A stretch of 64,000 nt of DNA from Parapristionchus giblindavisi (lineage: Eukaryota; Nematoda; Chromadorea; Rhabditida; Diplogasteridae): assembly GCA_943737045.1 (NCBI GenBank), contig CALSFV010000023.1:186001-250000 (forward strand). Direction: 5' to 3'. Below the pieces are notes generated by a model. That model saw nothing but the letters and a program-made list of their open reading frames with translations, did not search any database and had not been told where the DNA came from. This document shows positions 1 to 13,177 of this stretch, one piece after another. The stretch's first letter is position 1. The number at the start of each line of letters is the position of its first letter. Both the position numbers and the translations under genes were made by a program.

Positions 1-2726
1 AATAAATAAATTTTATCGCATCTTGGAAAAGAAAGAGAGGTATTAATAAAAAAAGTCAAAAGACATATTCAGAAAATAAGTTGGTATATGCGATAATTTG
101 GATTGAATTCACTTCCAAAACGGAATGTTGTTCAGTCTAAATTATTTCATTTTTTACACAATACGATTTGATTTTATAAAAGTTAAATAAATTAGTATTA
201 ATTTAGTTATGAAAAGCTCAAAATGAATTTGGCTTAATTTTTCATAGGACCGCCTTGAAAGACTGCCATCGAAAACGAAACTTCTCGCGAAACAAACAGT
301 TCTTTCGTTAAACTATAAGTTAAACTAATTTTATGACTTTGTGTATAACATTATCTACCATATTTCAGCTTCGAAATAATAATACGAATTATAGTATTTT
401 ATATGAGGAGAAATAGCGAAACGTGCTATGGATGTGAACTTCCTTGAACTACTTCTAATAAAATATTCAACTATTCATGATATCTGTAATAGAACTGAAC
501 TAATTTTTGAATAATAATGGCATGTGGTTACCGTTTTCAATATTTCAAAGACAAAAAGCGAAATAAATTTACGAATTAAAGTAGCACTTTCGCTGTCAAA
601 AAGATTAAAACTCATATGTCATAAACTTGTCTATATCTACATACTCACATTATTATCAATCAAGATTTCTCAATATAGTGTTTCCATAAAGATGATTTTT
701 AATATATTTACAACTCAATGGTCCCTAGTTAGAAATGAAAGACCTTACAATTAGTTTACCTTTCAGAACGTATTACTTTCACTTTTAATGCATTACGGAC
801 TTGCTTCGCTTTTGAATCAAAACACAACAAACTCATTTTATTATGAAGTCGTTTGATTTATTATCTCTTTTGATGTAGAATCGTACATATTATAATAATA
901 ATGTATCATAGCTTATATGATCCTCATTAAATCTTCTTTAATGATGAGATATCGACCTCTGAATGTTCTATTGTTCTTTTTTATGTGAGGAAATGAATTG
1001 GGTAGAAGACAAGATGGATGCTTAATTTATTCAAAACATTTAGGCGAAATTCACCATCTTCAAAGGTTTAATAAAGGTTTAATTGCCCACGTTTGAGGTA
1101 TTAAATTTCAACTGAAGATGGTGAATTTCCCCGAAACGTTTTGAATAAATTAAACATCCATCTTGTTTTCTACCCCGCACTGGCTTCACAAAGAAAAAAC
1201 ATATCTATACCATCATTAAGACAAGAATCTCTTATATGTTTTGTATATGTTCTATCAACCATGTAGTATGAGAAGGCTTTCGACACTATATACTCAATAC
1301 TCCGAAATCGAATTCAATCATCATAAACTTCCTCAAGGTCATTTCTTTGCATACATTAGACATAACAATTGAATGTGATAAACAATGCCGAAGGTGCACA
1401 AATGTACGCGTATGTTTCCATACACTCATAACACACTTTCTCCTTGTTTTCCCCAATGTACGTTGCAAAGGAAATCACTTATAAACATTTACCGACTTTC
1501 GGAAAATTTCCCTACAGCAGAAACAAATAGGCATCTTATTTTTTTTTAATTTTACATTTCGTATGTACATATTTTTCGCAATAGATGCTTACATACACAT
1601 GTGTGAGAACGCTGTCACCACTGGCTATCATTCTCAATACCATGTTTTTAAAGGAATGCACGAAGCTACTTCGAAAGCATTATCTCTAAGATTTCGATCA
1701 CTTTGGAATTTCCAATAGTGTTTCTCATTAGCTTGGAGTACAACATAAAAATATTTCAGCTTCCAACGTCTTCAACTGAAATATTTGATAATTCAATCAA
1801 AGGTCAATCTTTGATTGAATGTGTCGATCCCCAATATATTTTTTATTTGAATATTGTTAGAAGTGAAAACATTTTTTTGTTCACACAGGAATTACATTCG
1901 AGGAAAATACGTGGAAAAGACAAATGTCCACTACTACGAGAAGATTTTTATTAGTCGTTTGTCCTCACTATCATCCTTATTGTATCATCACTCATTCTTC
2001 TCCATCAAAACGATCTCTTCGTTGTTCAATCCACTTAGAGAGATACGCACAGTCACAGTCTTAAAATAACTGAACCTTAGCTAACTCAGCTCCGTGTATG
2101 ACACAGCTCCGCTATGCATCGGCCTCTATTTGTTACCGATTAAAGAAATAGCTAAAATGAGAAGACCGCCCTTCTATGGAACATTTAACGGGTGTGGAGT
2201 GATATTGTCATCAGTTGTTCAATTGTCCATTGCCTCCTCCACTTACTTTGTATGTTTGCCATTGTTATTCGACAAAGACTAGTTGAGAATCTACAACAAC
2301 GTGAGCATAGACAAGAGACACACATTCAACCACAAAATAGAACACGCTTCATGTTCTCTCTTACATTGTAACTTACTCCACAATTGTCCATCACACTTTC
2401 TCCTTATGAAAGCTTAGTCACCTCTACCTATCTCTTCATTTCTCACACTCTCTCGCTATTCACCACCAACCAGAGAAACTTCCCATTACCCTATGGTTGA
2501 ATTCCGTATATATCCGGACGTTGTGGATTCGACTTTACTATCGTACTTTGTATCAATCATTGTTATTTCTTCAAAGAATACAGGCACTTTTGACAGGAAA
2601 GTTCATATAATCACCACAATTGTGAAGAGAATCGCTCCAACTCTCACTTATTCCCCTTTTTTCCGAGATTCATTTGACTTCTCTCATTCATCCTTACGAT
2701 CATTTCTTTAGGATCAAATATCAATC
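1..2726. other. Intergenic, no gene recognised
   Basis: AT-rich sequence upstream of the PGAP2-family gene. The longest open frames (about 60-83 codons) have low-complexity, hydrophobic or random-looking translations, and no chain of plausible exons links them. Apart from the inverted-repeat element at about 1000-1176, nothing could be supported. Confidence 0.5.
1000..1176. mobile_element. Small terminal-inverted-repeat element (MITE-like)
   Basis: The ends are imperfect inverted repeats of about 60 bp. The left end starts GGGTAGAAGACAAGATGG; the right end is its complement, with CATCTTG followed by TTTTCTACCC. Both arms also carry a 'caccatcttca' block next to 'gaatttc/gcgaaattc'. The middle is about 50 bp. 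No clear target-site duplication was seen, so the superfamily is open. Confidence 0.6.
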
Positions 2727-5511
2727 ATGCCTATCAACGTAGTACCATGGCCAGCCACTGAACCTACAGCATATCTTCCCTTTTGGATTCTTTCTTTTCT
2801 CACATCCCTTTTTCCAGGTTTGATTTTTTGTTTATTTTCTATCTACAGGTAATTTTCGTGTTTCAGCGATAAGTTGCTATATCTGCGTTGCTTCAACATT
2901 TTTTATGCAATCCGATATAATATCAAATTATTCATTGTCAAACTGTCCCGACATTCACAGGTAAATTGTAAGATCAGTTCAATTTACTAATTTTTAATTT
3001 TTTTTAAATCATGAAAATATTTAGCTCTCTGCCCCCAGTATCCTATTCAATTGGAGTATGGGAACCACAAAAGCTGTTTTGGCTATTTGCTCTCTTCATC
3101 AACTTTCCACCACATGTACTATTGATAGCGGTATGTCTTCTATGAGAGCAATAAAATAATAACAATAACAATAACAATGCAGAAATAGAGTAAATACTAT
3201 TAATTTATACGGTAAAGTAAAGTAATAAAATAATAAAACTCAAGTCTTTTCATCTAAAGATCCTGTGTAATCGAAAACTGAAAAATAAGTTGTTGATAAT
3301 TGTTGGAGAGAATACCTAAGAAATCGAAGTTTAAAAATAATATTTGTTTCAGATGTATCCTCAGATATGGTTGCCTGGTCTCGGACGAACACTCATCTAT
3401 TGGAGTACATCAATTGAATTGGCCGCATTGATCTGTGTTACAATCTTCCATGTTGATTCAATCATTGGATTTCGTAAGTGCCTCACTTAATTATATTTTA
3501 CAATGTCATCATTTCGCTTCGATCAAATTAGATAAACAACTTTATCAGAAGTACAAAAGCCGAGAACAGAAAAGTATGCTTCGGTGTAATAAAACTCTGT
3601 GTTCAAAATGACACGAAATCTGAAACTTCTTTTAAGTTAAAATGAGAAGATTTATCTCAATCTAACATGCTGGTTATTCCATTTAGTTATAATTCTTCAG
3701 AACAATTGGCGGTCATATCTCTTTTGATAAAGAATCTACACATTTCTATTCATTTAGAGTTTTGTTTTGGGCTTTTACGTTAACCGCAGGTACCAGCGGA
3801 ATCAAAAATTGTGTGGTTGTCATCATCAATGAGCATGATATTATGCAAAATGCGAGCTAAAATGATTTTGAAACATTTGCGGTTCTTACAAAAAACTGAG
3901 TATCAACACACACTCGATGCCCTTTTTAAGTTATGAACATATGGTTGATTAGCTATCCGCTCTGGCTGCACTGTCTCGCAAACAAGGGAAATTAGCGTAT
4001 GTGGCTAGAGCGTAGAGAGTTAAATTAACGGATGTTCTTTTGAGATGCTCACGCAGGGTTCTTCGTTGTATGGTGGATTGCATCAATCACAGGAATGGGA
4101 CTTTCTGTTCATTTACAACGAATAACTGGATTGAGAGACAGTGAACCATTCGTAAGTTCAATGTTGAAACAATTTTTTCAAATTATACTAAAGTACAACC
4201 GATTTTGCCACCCTTTTTGGAAGGAAAAAATTCTCTAAAATTAAAGGATCACCAGATAATTTCTGGTCTACCTCACATTCTTTTTTAAAGAATGATGCTA
4301 GAGATGCCAGTTTTCAATTAGCGTTCCTATAAAGAAATTTGCATTTATGAATCTTTAAATATTTTCAGTACATGAAGACTTTTTGTCTGAAACTATTAAT
4401 CATCTTCTTATTTGTTCTTTCATCAGCAGGAGTAACCATGTTATATCCTCTCTCACAAATCAAATGCTCTATAGTTGGTAAGTACATCTTTAATGGAAGA
4501 CAACGCCCTCAATAATAATCCAAAATATTTATATGAATTCTATATTTGCAACGAAACACGGAAGCGATTAAATTTAAATTAAGTAAATATTTTCCCTTTA
4601 CCAATGATCCCTTCATCGTTTAACATGGAAGAATCCAATAAATAGTGTATGAAATAACTGTTTTGAGTGAAGTGAGATGTGTAGCGTATTATGCCACTCC
4701 TCAGATGTTGCGCATAATCGAAATTCGTTTCTTTCATTGCTAGGCTAAAGTTCAAACATGAAATATCACTTGATTTTTCGTCCAAACTACACTATGATTT
4801 CAATGGAGAACAACAAAAGTTCGAGTGTCGATCTGACTGCACGTTTTGTTCACATTTTGCAAGATGCTAAATAATTGTATCAATTAATTTGAGGAATCGA
4901 TCGGTGACATAAAAATGTATTCCGTTTGGCATTCCATTTTTTCTATTTTTCTATTTTTTTTCATTTTTCGAACGCCATAAAAAACATTGAACAATATCGT
5001 CATAGCGATTGTCATTTAGGGAATACTATGTGTACATGAAACTCACAAAGCCAACAAGAAAGTGATGTTAGAGTGGAGAAATTAACATGGGATCTTTACA
5101 CACCAAGTCCATTTGACACTTATGAGCCTTTATGTTTCTGTTAGGAAACATGTAAGAGTATGGATAGTTTCAAACCACTCTGTCATGTTTCTTTAACTCC
5201 AATATTATTGATCATAGAATCATTAGGGAGAGAAAATAGGAGAATTTAGTTTCAAACAATCTTTGGGATATTCCTTGCACAACATTATTCATAATGTTAT
5301 CATTTCAGCATTTACAATCTTCTGTATTTGTGAATACTCAGTAATAGGATTGAATGGACTATTTTGGTATGTTTGTCTATATGAATTCGGTCGAGAATTC
5401 AAAGGATTCCAAATTATAACGATTAAACGATCTAAAGATAGTACAAGGAAATACTCCATATCCCCTACCATTACTCCCACATCGATTATTGTTGACATGC
5501 CCAAATATTGA
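2727..5511 (+). CDS. PGAP2/FRAG1-DRAM-Sfk1 family membrane protein
   Basis: Model of 7 exons: 2727-2817, 2849-2960, 3025-3130, 3353-3473, 4057-4151, 4369-4477, 5309-5511; 278 aa, in frame throughout. It is a multi-pass membrane protein with about six hydrophobic segments. Family marks are the loop Cys-Pro-Asp-Ile-His near residue 61, then SLPPVSYSIG and a W-E-P-Q-K segment. Exons 5-6 carry VVWWIASITGMGLS and LKLLIIFLFVLSSAG. PGAP2 acts in fatty-acid remodelling of GPI anchors in the Golgi; nematodes have several paralogues of unclear role, so the exact substrate is not assigned. The C-terminal 40 residues are polar and rich in Ser/Thr. The ATG is 15 nt after an AG acceptor (2710-2711), as for a trans-spliced start. 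Intron 1 is only 31 nt. Confidence 0.75.
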
Positions 5512-6508
5512 TTGATTTTTCTTGTTAGTACATATTGTTGACGCCGATCGATAAAGTTTTTGTCATATTTAATCATACTATTTATTGCTTTCAAACGATT
5601 TTTACATTCGATTTTTACGCTTTCGAACGATTTTTACAATTAATTACCAGAAAAAATAAATGTTCTGTATTGAATTGCAGTTCTTTTTTGAAACTTCTTT
5701 TATGACCAATTTCACAGGTTCCTCCTGGTCATCACCAAAGATCATCATTTGGTAAAGCAGTAACTATTCCTCCCAATGGTTTTATACCATAGTATAGAAT
5801 TTCAAACGACAGAAATGAATTACAACACTCTGGAATAGATTTTCATGGAGAATCAAAAGGTCTGTGCACAAAGTCAGCGAATTTGATGAAAAATCACAGC
5901 AATCAATAAATCAAAGAACGAGCAACTTCATAGATTTTTGGTTGTTTTTACATGACGTTCGAAGTGAGAACTTCCGGTAGAAGAGTTTCTTCAATGACGA
6001 TGACTAATACATGAAAGACAAAATAGATAATACATAACGTACAAAGATTCTTTTGAAGCTTCTGCACAGAACTTAACATGATGAAATGAAACAGTTATAT
6101 TGTATTTCACCCATTTAAACCTCACGTTTTATTCTAATTTATCCTTCACAATATTTGTATTAATAGTGCATCGATAATGATGGAAAAGTTCTCAATAACT
6201 TGCATATGAAAAACTTGGAGAATCATATCAGTTTATTAGAGAATGTACCAAGATCTATGTTTTGGTACTCATTTAAAACATGAAAAGATCATTTTGTGTA
6301 TTTAGCTTATGTATCTTACCCTTATCCTTACTGTTTATTCAGCTTTCAGATCCGAACACACGTCAATACTTGTTCCAAAGAATTCATTGCAGATACCTTT
6401 CATTCCATGTCTAATTTCTCTCATATTTCACTTTTCTCATATTTATGATTCCACAGAATAGGACTAGTTCATATCTTAAATGTCCAAAGGTTTGATGCAC
6501 GCTAGAAT
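5512..6508. other. Intergenic between two + strand genes
   Basis: About 1 kb holding the PGAP2-family 3' end and the upstream region of the galactosyltransferase gene. It is AT-rich. No exon-like frame, RNA gene or repeat could be supported. Confidence 0.5.
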
Positions 6509-9500
6509 ATGTCATCCATCATTCAATTTCAGGAACTCAAAATATGTTTCGTTTTTGTATTAATTTTATTGATACAGCTATATTATTTTCATATTTTATT
6601 ACATCACAAAAGTCATTATTCACCGGATCAAAAAGTTTATTTGCCAAGGTGCAACAATTATAATTCAACTGGACACACTGACTGACTCCGCACTGTGACC
6701 AGAGTTTTCAATTGGCTTAAATTATTTGATTAATGATTAAAGTAAATTGAGTGGATCATTTGATGATATTACTGAGAAGATACAAATATCTCAAGCGTCT
6801 CAATTATTACCAACTAATGGATCATTGTTCTGTTTTGTCTTCACTACTCCAAAGTATTTCCAGACACGGGTTTGGTTAAACCAAAGCAACTCAATCCGGT
6901 CACCATTCGATTTCAGGTACCCACGATTGCATCAACATGGCTTGGTCGTTGTGATCACGGTGAATTTTACACGAGTAAAGCCATTCCGAGTTATGTCATC
7001 AGAGGAGATAATGGTCAAATCGACGTTAACATTCCATATTCAACTGTATTCAATCAGGTTTGGAAACATTGAAAGGCCTAGCTCATGTCATATTTACTAC
7101 TGTAAAATATAGAGGGGAAAATGTTGCAAGAGACGGAGAAAAACGTTTTTAAAAAAAGAAAAAAATTAAATCGGATTTTCAAGAAGAGTGAAAGTCTTGC
7201 AATATGGTGTTTAGCATGAGCTATGATTTCTCTCAGTTTATTGTTCCTTTAATTACTTTAGATACCAGACGATTACGAATTACTCTTTTCTAAATCATTA
7301 TTGGCATTGAGATTTTCGTATCGAATGTATCCCGATTTTGATTGGTATTATAAGGTAAACACATTAAAATTAATTACTGGAGAATCGCTTGACAATCCAA
7401 TTCTCTCTAATCCAATTCGTTTGAAAATGAAAATAAAATAGTCAATGTGCGGTGAGCCACTCTGGTTTATCCAACCAAATAGAAATTTAGTGAAAATCAC
7501 TACTAGGGAAAAAGCGCCGAGAGAGCGACTTCTTCTCTATTGCCTATCAGTTGTCTAAAGATATCTAAAAGTTGTAATACAGTGCGGGACATAATGATAT
7601 GACACCCCTAAAATTTTGGGATTCTGGCCGAATTTTGAATAGAAATCAAAAGTGGTATATACCATTTGTATCCACTCCTTGGATAACTAAGGTAGCCCAC
7701 GTATGAGGAACGGTCAACGTCCCGGTCAACGAGAAAATAATGATTTTTCGAAATTTTAACGGGACATAATGATATGACACCCTGATTTTTTCATGAGATA
7801 TTATTTTTTTTCAAACTTCTGCATAACAGCAATGGATCAACAATAGATTAGTAATCAATGTTATGGCCCTTCCTCGAGATTGGACCTAAGATCCGAATGG
7901 ACATGCTTCCATAGAGGGCAAAAATCACTTGAGGCTCGATGCCGTCCCACTCCTTTTTGATGGCATCCTTCAACTCGGCAACGGATGCATACTCTTTGTT
8001 GTTATTGTACACACGAATAACCAGGATGCCCCTCATGTTCTGCATGGGGTTTGCATCGTGGTTGCCCGTAGGGCATGGAAGAACAGGGATGTTCTTAATT
8101 GTGAACAAAGGTTTTGAGTGGAGTTGGTGGCGAAGGAGGCGCCATCTTTCTTCGAGATCAGGTGGTGGACACGGCTCATCCTCATGAACAGAACAAGGGT
8201 AGTCTGGTGCATCACACGATACTCCCCATAGTCCATCCTGTTGGAGCGGAAGGAGATGGGCGGCATGTCGATTTTTAAGAACGCGCCCCACAACATGACC
8301 GAAGTTCATCCTGCTGAAATAATGTGATTCCTTGATGAACTCACGTCAGAAGCAGTTATAGCCGTCCGCACTATAGGGGTTGATTTTCTTCTCATCGGTG
8401 AATGCGATCAGAAACTGATAATTTCAATTTTTTGAACAAAATAACATGCACCGTACTACGGTGCGTTCTTAAAAATCGACATGCCGCCCATCTCCTTCCG
8501 CTCAAGCAGGATGGACTATGGGGAGTATCTTGTGATGTACCAGACTACCCTTGTTCTGTTCATGAGGATGAGCCGTGTCCACCACCTGATCTCGAAGAAA
8601 GACGGCGCCTCCTTCGCCACCAACTCCACTCAAAACCATTGTTCACAGTTAAGAACATCCCAGTTCTTCCATGCCCTACGGGCAACCACGATGCAAACCC
8701 CATGCAGAACATGAGGGGCATTCTGGTTATTCGTGTGTACAATAACAACAAACAGTATGCATCCGTTGCCGAGTTGAAGGATGCCATCAAAAAGGAGTGG
8801 GACGGCATCGAGCCTCAAGTGATTTTTGCCATCTATGGAAGTATGTCCATTCGGATCTTAGGTCCAATCTCGAGGAAGGGCCATATCATTGATTACTAAT
8901 CTATTGTTGATCCATTGCTGTTATGCAAAAGTTTGAAAAAATAATATCTCATGAAAAAATCAGGGTGTCATATCATTATGTCCCGTTAAAATTTCGAAAA
9001 ATCATTATTTTCTCGTTGACCGGGACGTTGACCGTTCCTCATACGTGGGCTACCTTAGTTATCCAAGGAGTGGATACAAATGGTATATACCACTTTTGAT
9101 TTCTATTCAAAATTCGGTCAGAATCCCAAAATTTTAGGGGTGTCATATCATTATGTCCCGCACTGTACATTTTGATTATAAATCTAATAGAAATATTCCT
9201 ACCTAATAATAAGCTAGGCTCTTACTACGCTTTCAGTGTTTTCTTATCGTTATTATCACCCGAACTTCTAGTATACTACCAATAAATATCATTTTGAATC
9301 ATTTGAGGCTGACGATGATACGTATGTCATTGTTGAACATCTTCGTAAATATCTCTCCTATCTAGATCCATCCAAGTCATACTATATAGGATATCGATTC
9401 AATAAACATATTGTAAGGCTATAATATTTATATATTTCACCTGCTAACAATTCATGTTGTCTAGACTGATTTACTGACGAAACACCAAGACACTTATTTA

Positions 9501-10247
9501 ATTAATTATTTATTTGCAATGTTCCAATAAATTTCAATTACTTTGATGTGCGGCAATTATGTTGTAATAAATGACATATTAATTATATGCAGCTCATTTT
9601 CAGTCGCACGGTTATCATTCTGGCGGAGCTGGATACGTGCTTAGTAGGTATATTTGGCATCTTTATCATTTATGCACTTTTTAAAATCTCATCAAAAAAA
9701 ATTTAGAGCGGCGATGAAATCGTTTGATGAGGCCGATATGTATAACGATCGAAAGAATTGTCCGCCTTGTAGTTATGAGGATGTTGGAATAGGAAGGTAT
9801 TCCGTATTTTTATGCAGTTATTTTATTTTAATATATGATGTTTTAAATATTTCAGATGCCTGGCCAGCATATCTATTTTTCCAATGAATGCAAAGAACGT
9901 CCATGGACAAACTCTATTCCATCCGAACAGACCTTCACTTGAAATAAGAAGAAATGTAAGGGAACCATTAAAGGAACTGTAACCTCTATCAACTTTTACA
10001 CACTATTTCATTGTTTTCTATCACTGAGAGATTATGTATGATGAAGAAGTCATTAGTCCTTCCTCTACAGAAACTTCCCCCACTTTCACCTCTTCCAGTC
10101 CATAATATTTCATTGAAAGCTAAATGAGAATAATTATTCTTTCAGGATAAATTATCGATTGCCTCTGATTCGATATCATTTCATCATCTACGACCAAGTG
10201 AAATCATTGATCTCGATTTGTTCGCATATCAAATTGAAAACCCCTGA
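6509..10247 (+). CDS. Core 1 beta-1,3-galactosyltransferase-like enzyme (GT31, C1GALT1 family)
   Basis: Nine exons: 6509-6648, 6743-6869, 6917-7057, 7262-7354, 9308-9412, 9604-9647, 9707-9796, 9856-9955, 10146-10247; 313 aa, in frame. It is a type II membrane protein: short N-terminus, hydrophobic anchor at about residues 11-29, then a stem. Catalytic-domain marks are LFCFVFTTPKYFQTR, TWLGRCDHGEFYTS, the span FDWYYKADDDTYVIVEHLR with the Asp-Asp-Asp metal-binding motif split between exons 4 and 5, YYIGYRF, HGYHSGGAGYVLS and NCPPCSYEDVGIGRCL. The family transfers galactose to GalNAc-Ser/Thr (T antigen) in the Golgi. C. elegans has several such paralogues, so the exact acceptor is uncertain. 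Intron 4 (7355-9307) holds the palindromic Tc1-like element. Confidence 0.88.
7580..9165. mobile_element. Palindromic Tc1/mariner-like fold-back element
   Basis: 1586 bp, flanked by TA on both sides (7578-7579 and 9166-9167). The termini begin CAGTGCGGGACATAATG. The element is two nearly identical inverted arms, 7580-8284 and 8463-9165, around a 178-bp unique spacer. Each arm carries the same decayed 3' half of a Tc1-type transposase: the C-terminus at 7848-8309 on the minus strand and at 8402-8899 on the plus strand. It is recognisable by NPMQNMRGILVIRVY followed by LKDAIKKEWDGI; the upstream part lies in another frame. The N-terminus and first catalytic Asp are missing, so it cannot encode its own transposase. 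It sits in intron 4 of the galactosyltransferase gene. Confidence 0.88.
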
Positions 10248-11096
10248 TACTGAGAACTTCTATGCGAAGAATTTCATTATAAAAAATACTCTCAATCAGC
10301 GAAAAACAAATTTTCTCTAAATTATTCAACTGTCTAGAACCTATGGCCGAAACAATGTTCCTCTAAATAGTATTAAGAACATGATATTCCTGACCATAAT
10401 ATGTAGTTTCACAAATGTACGATCACAAACGCATCTTTAAGCACCTCCCACCACTTTTACATCCATTTCACATCTTATTGTTAGAGGAATTCCATTGCTA
10501 AAAATCTACGTTTTGATTGTGTGTGTCAAAGTGTATTAGAACAAACAAAGACTTTATGTGACAATTGAGTCAACCAGTAACTGTACGGTACATCGTTCAT
10601 TGCACGATATTCATTAAATAAATTCAATCGATAAGTGGGGAAAAGGACGGGGATTCGGTCGTTCATGAAACAAACAATCAATCGATTATTCTTAGTTCAA
10701 TACCATAGCTATAAGATCTGACTGTGGACTCGAAAACAAGGATAGATAGCAGAGAAGCAAAGTGAGATTTAGGTGGGGAAAGGGAATCGATAAAACGACG
10801 ATGCACCATTACAGTATAACTAATTACATTAGATCGAGCGATTATTGTAACCAAACTTAACATGATCAATAATATGGACAATACAGCATATACAGTATTA
10901 TCAATAGATCACGCAATGTTGTGCTAATAAAGTACGGTAACGTACTATATATTATCGAATGTACGGATACAATATCAATGAAAGAATGATAAAACTGCCA
11001 ATAAACAATGAGACAAGAGGGTGGGAAATTGGGGTACATAAACCCATACTCATAGTATTTGGGAAAGTAATCGATATTAATCACTAATCGATACAT
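10248..11096. other. Convergent intergenic region
   Basis: It lies between the 3' ends of the galactosyltransferase (+) and DCP1 (-) genes. It presumably contains both 3' UTRs. No open frame with a recognisable product and no repeat with clear borders was found. Confidence 0.5.
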
Positions 11097-13141
11097 TCAT
11101 GCATTCAATCGTCGATTCAAAGCTTCGACGTACGCTTCATGAACCTACAAATAAAATCATTTAATAATAATAATAATTATGATATTAATTGAATTATTGA
11201 TTACGGTATTTAGAACATTAATAATTACTGTATTCATCACATAATTGATTACTATATATTCACTGCATGTATACTAACCGATATATCATAATAATAATTT
11301 ATCTACGCCCGAGGCGCATATATAATGATATGTGTACCTTTGAAAGGAATTCATCATCATTCTGTAGTAGATGAACAAGTCCTGTCATTAGTTGTCCTCT
11401 GTCTAATCCAGGTGGTACAGCAGTATTCGATGATGAAGATGGAGAAATACGTTGTCCTCCTGTTGATTCATGACGACCACCCACGATCGATAAACCTCCT
11501 GCCATTGATTCCAACTGCAACACACATGTTACAGGAACACAATGGCATTGAATAACGCTCATGATTTAGTCACTGTTTTCTATAAGAGTAACAACATACT
11601 GCAAAAAGAAAAGAGGAATGTATATGTATAGTGAGGTTGTCCTCGTAAGTTTTAATACACGAAGGTATTCACTCTTCCGATTCCCACATACAACTTGAAA
11701 AGCCACTATCAATGGCATAAGACACCTCAGCTACATCACCAGGATCCGATCCATGAATTGATTGAGTAGAGAAGTTAGTCAATGAGGCAGCAGAGGCAGA
11801 TGGAGGCATACCAATCAATCGATTGAATGACGATAACTCAGGAATACGAGATTGACGAACTAAATCACTGAAAGACAATCCATTAATATCATTACAGTAT
11901 TCTTACTACTTAGGAGTACACTAGGATCGTCATATTTATTCCAATCAAAGAGCGACGTTTCTCATTTACACCATTTCCACTGTACTGTACTTAATCAGTA
12001 TAGTCTTTGTGAGGAATGTCCCCTGTAAAACAAATACGCTTAAGTGAAATTTATTTTTAATGCCCCATGTAAAATTAGCCTTTTTAAACAATATTTAGTC
12101 CGGATGACCTCTGTAGAATCGAGCTCCATGTACCCCACCCTATGGTCAAATAGTGGGACAGACTTATTCCATTTTGGTCATTGCGGTAACAATAAGCAAG
12201 CAAGATCGATAAAAATTACATGAACAAAATATCGATTACCGTTCCAAATCGGCAGCAGTGACCGCTCCTCCACTTCCTCCACCTCTGTTTGAAGCCGTAC
12301 CAATAGGAGCGAGCGATGGCGGCAACTGCTCTGACATTAATTTTTGTAGCATACTTGGTACGGGAGCAGTAGTTGATGTTGATGATCCTCAAATAGAATT
12401 GCATATCGAGAATCGGAAGATGTCCGATAATGAAACACAAGATATGAGGATATCACATCAACTCGAGCGCTCTATTCAAATCACATACTTTTTTCTTTGT
12501 CACCGACAGAGTATATTCTATACAAAGACTCTCAACAATAGTTTATCTCCCTTCATAGTAGCAGAATAACAAAAAGTGAATATAAAGGACAAACCTGGTG
12601 GTGCGATGGGACTGGGTGGTCCTTGGGGTGAGACAGGCTTCACTGATGCTGTAGTTGGTTGTACTTTTGATAATGGAGTATTAGAAGGAGCAGGAGATGA
12701 TGGTTGTCCACCTCCCATTAACATAGTGAGGAATACACCACCAACATTAGATGAATTGTCTGTTGCTAGAGCTGGTGGGGATGATTTCGCCTGCATTTTG
12801 ACATAATTTAAGATTCACTTAGCATACTGTTACTCTGTAAACATGAATTGTCTGTTGCTAGAGCTGGTGGGGATGATTTCGCCTGCATTTTGACATAATT
12901 TAAGATTCACTTAGCATACTGTTACTCTGTAAACAATTTTCTGTTGACAACAAATCTCAAACGGTCAATAAAATGTGTATGAATTACGAATGAGATGCAT
13001 ATTGCATGATGAATCTGATAAATGTTTACGCAATAAATGTATACCTCTTGCTTCATCTCAGCAATGAGTCGCTCAAGAAGTTTGTAGATTCGCTCACAAT
13101 CTTCTTCCCGATAAAACCATAGGCCACGGATGTTGCCTATA

Positions 13142-13177
<36 letters not shown>

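Noticed and set aside
524..754. 76-codon plus-strand frame
   Set aside because: Low-complexity, Ile/Leu/Lys-rich translation expected from AT-rich DNA; no family match and no splice context.
1286..1468. Open frame on the minus strand with His/Cys residues, faintly like a C2H2 zinc finger
   Set aside because: Cys/His spacing does not fit a finger in one frame, and no flanking fingers or splice partners exist.
8402..8899. 165-codon frame as an independent gene
   Set aside because: It is one arm of the palindromic Tc1-like element and mirrors the minus-strand frame at 7848-8309.
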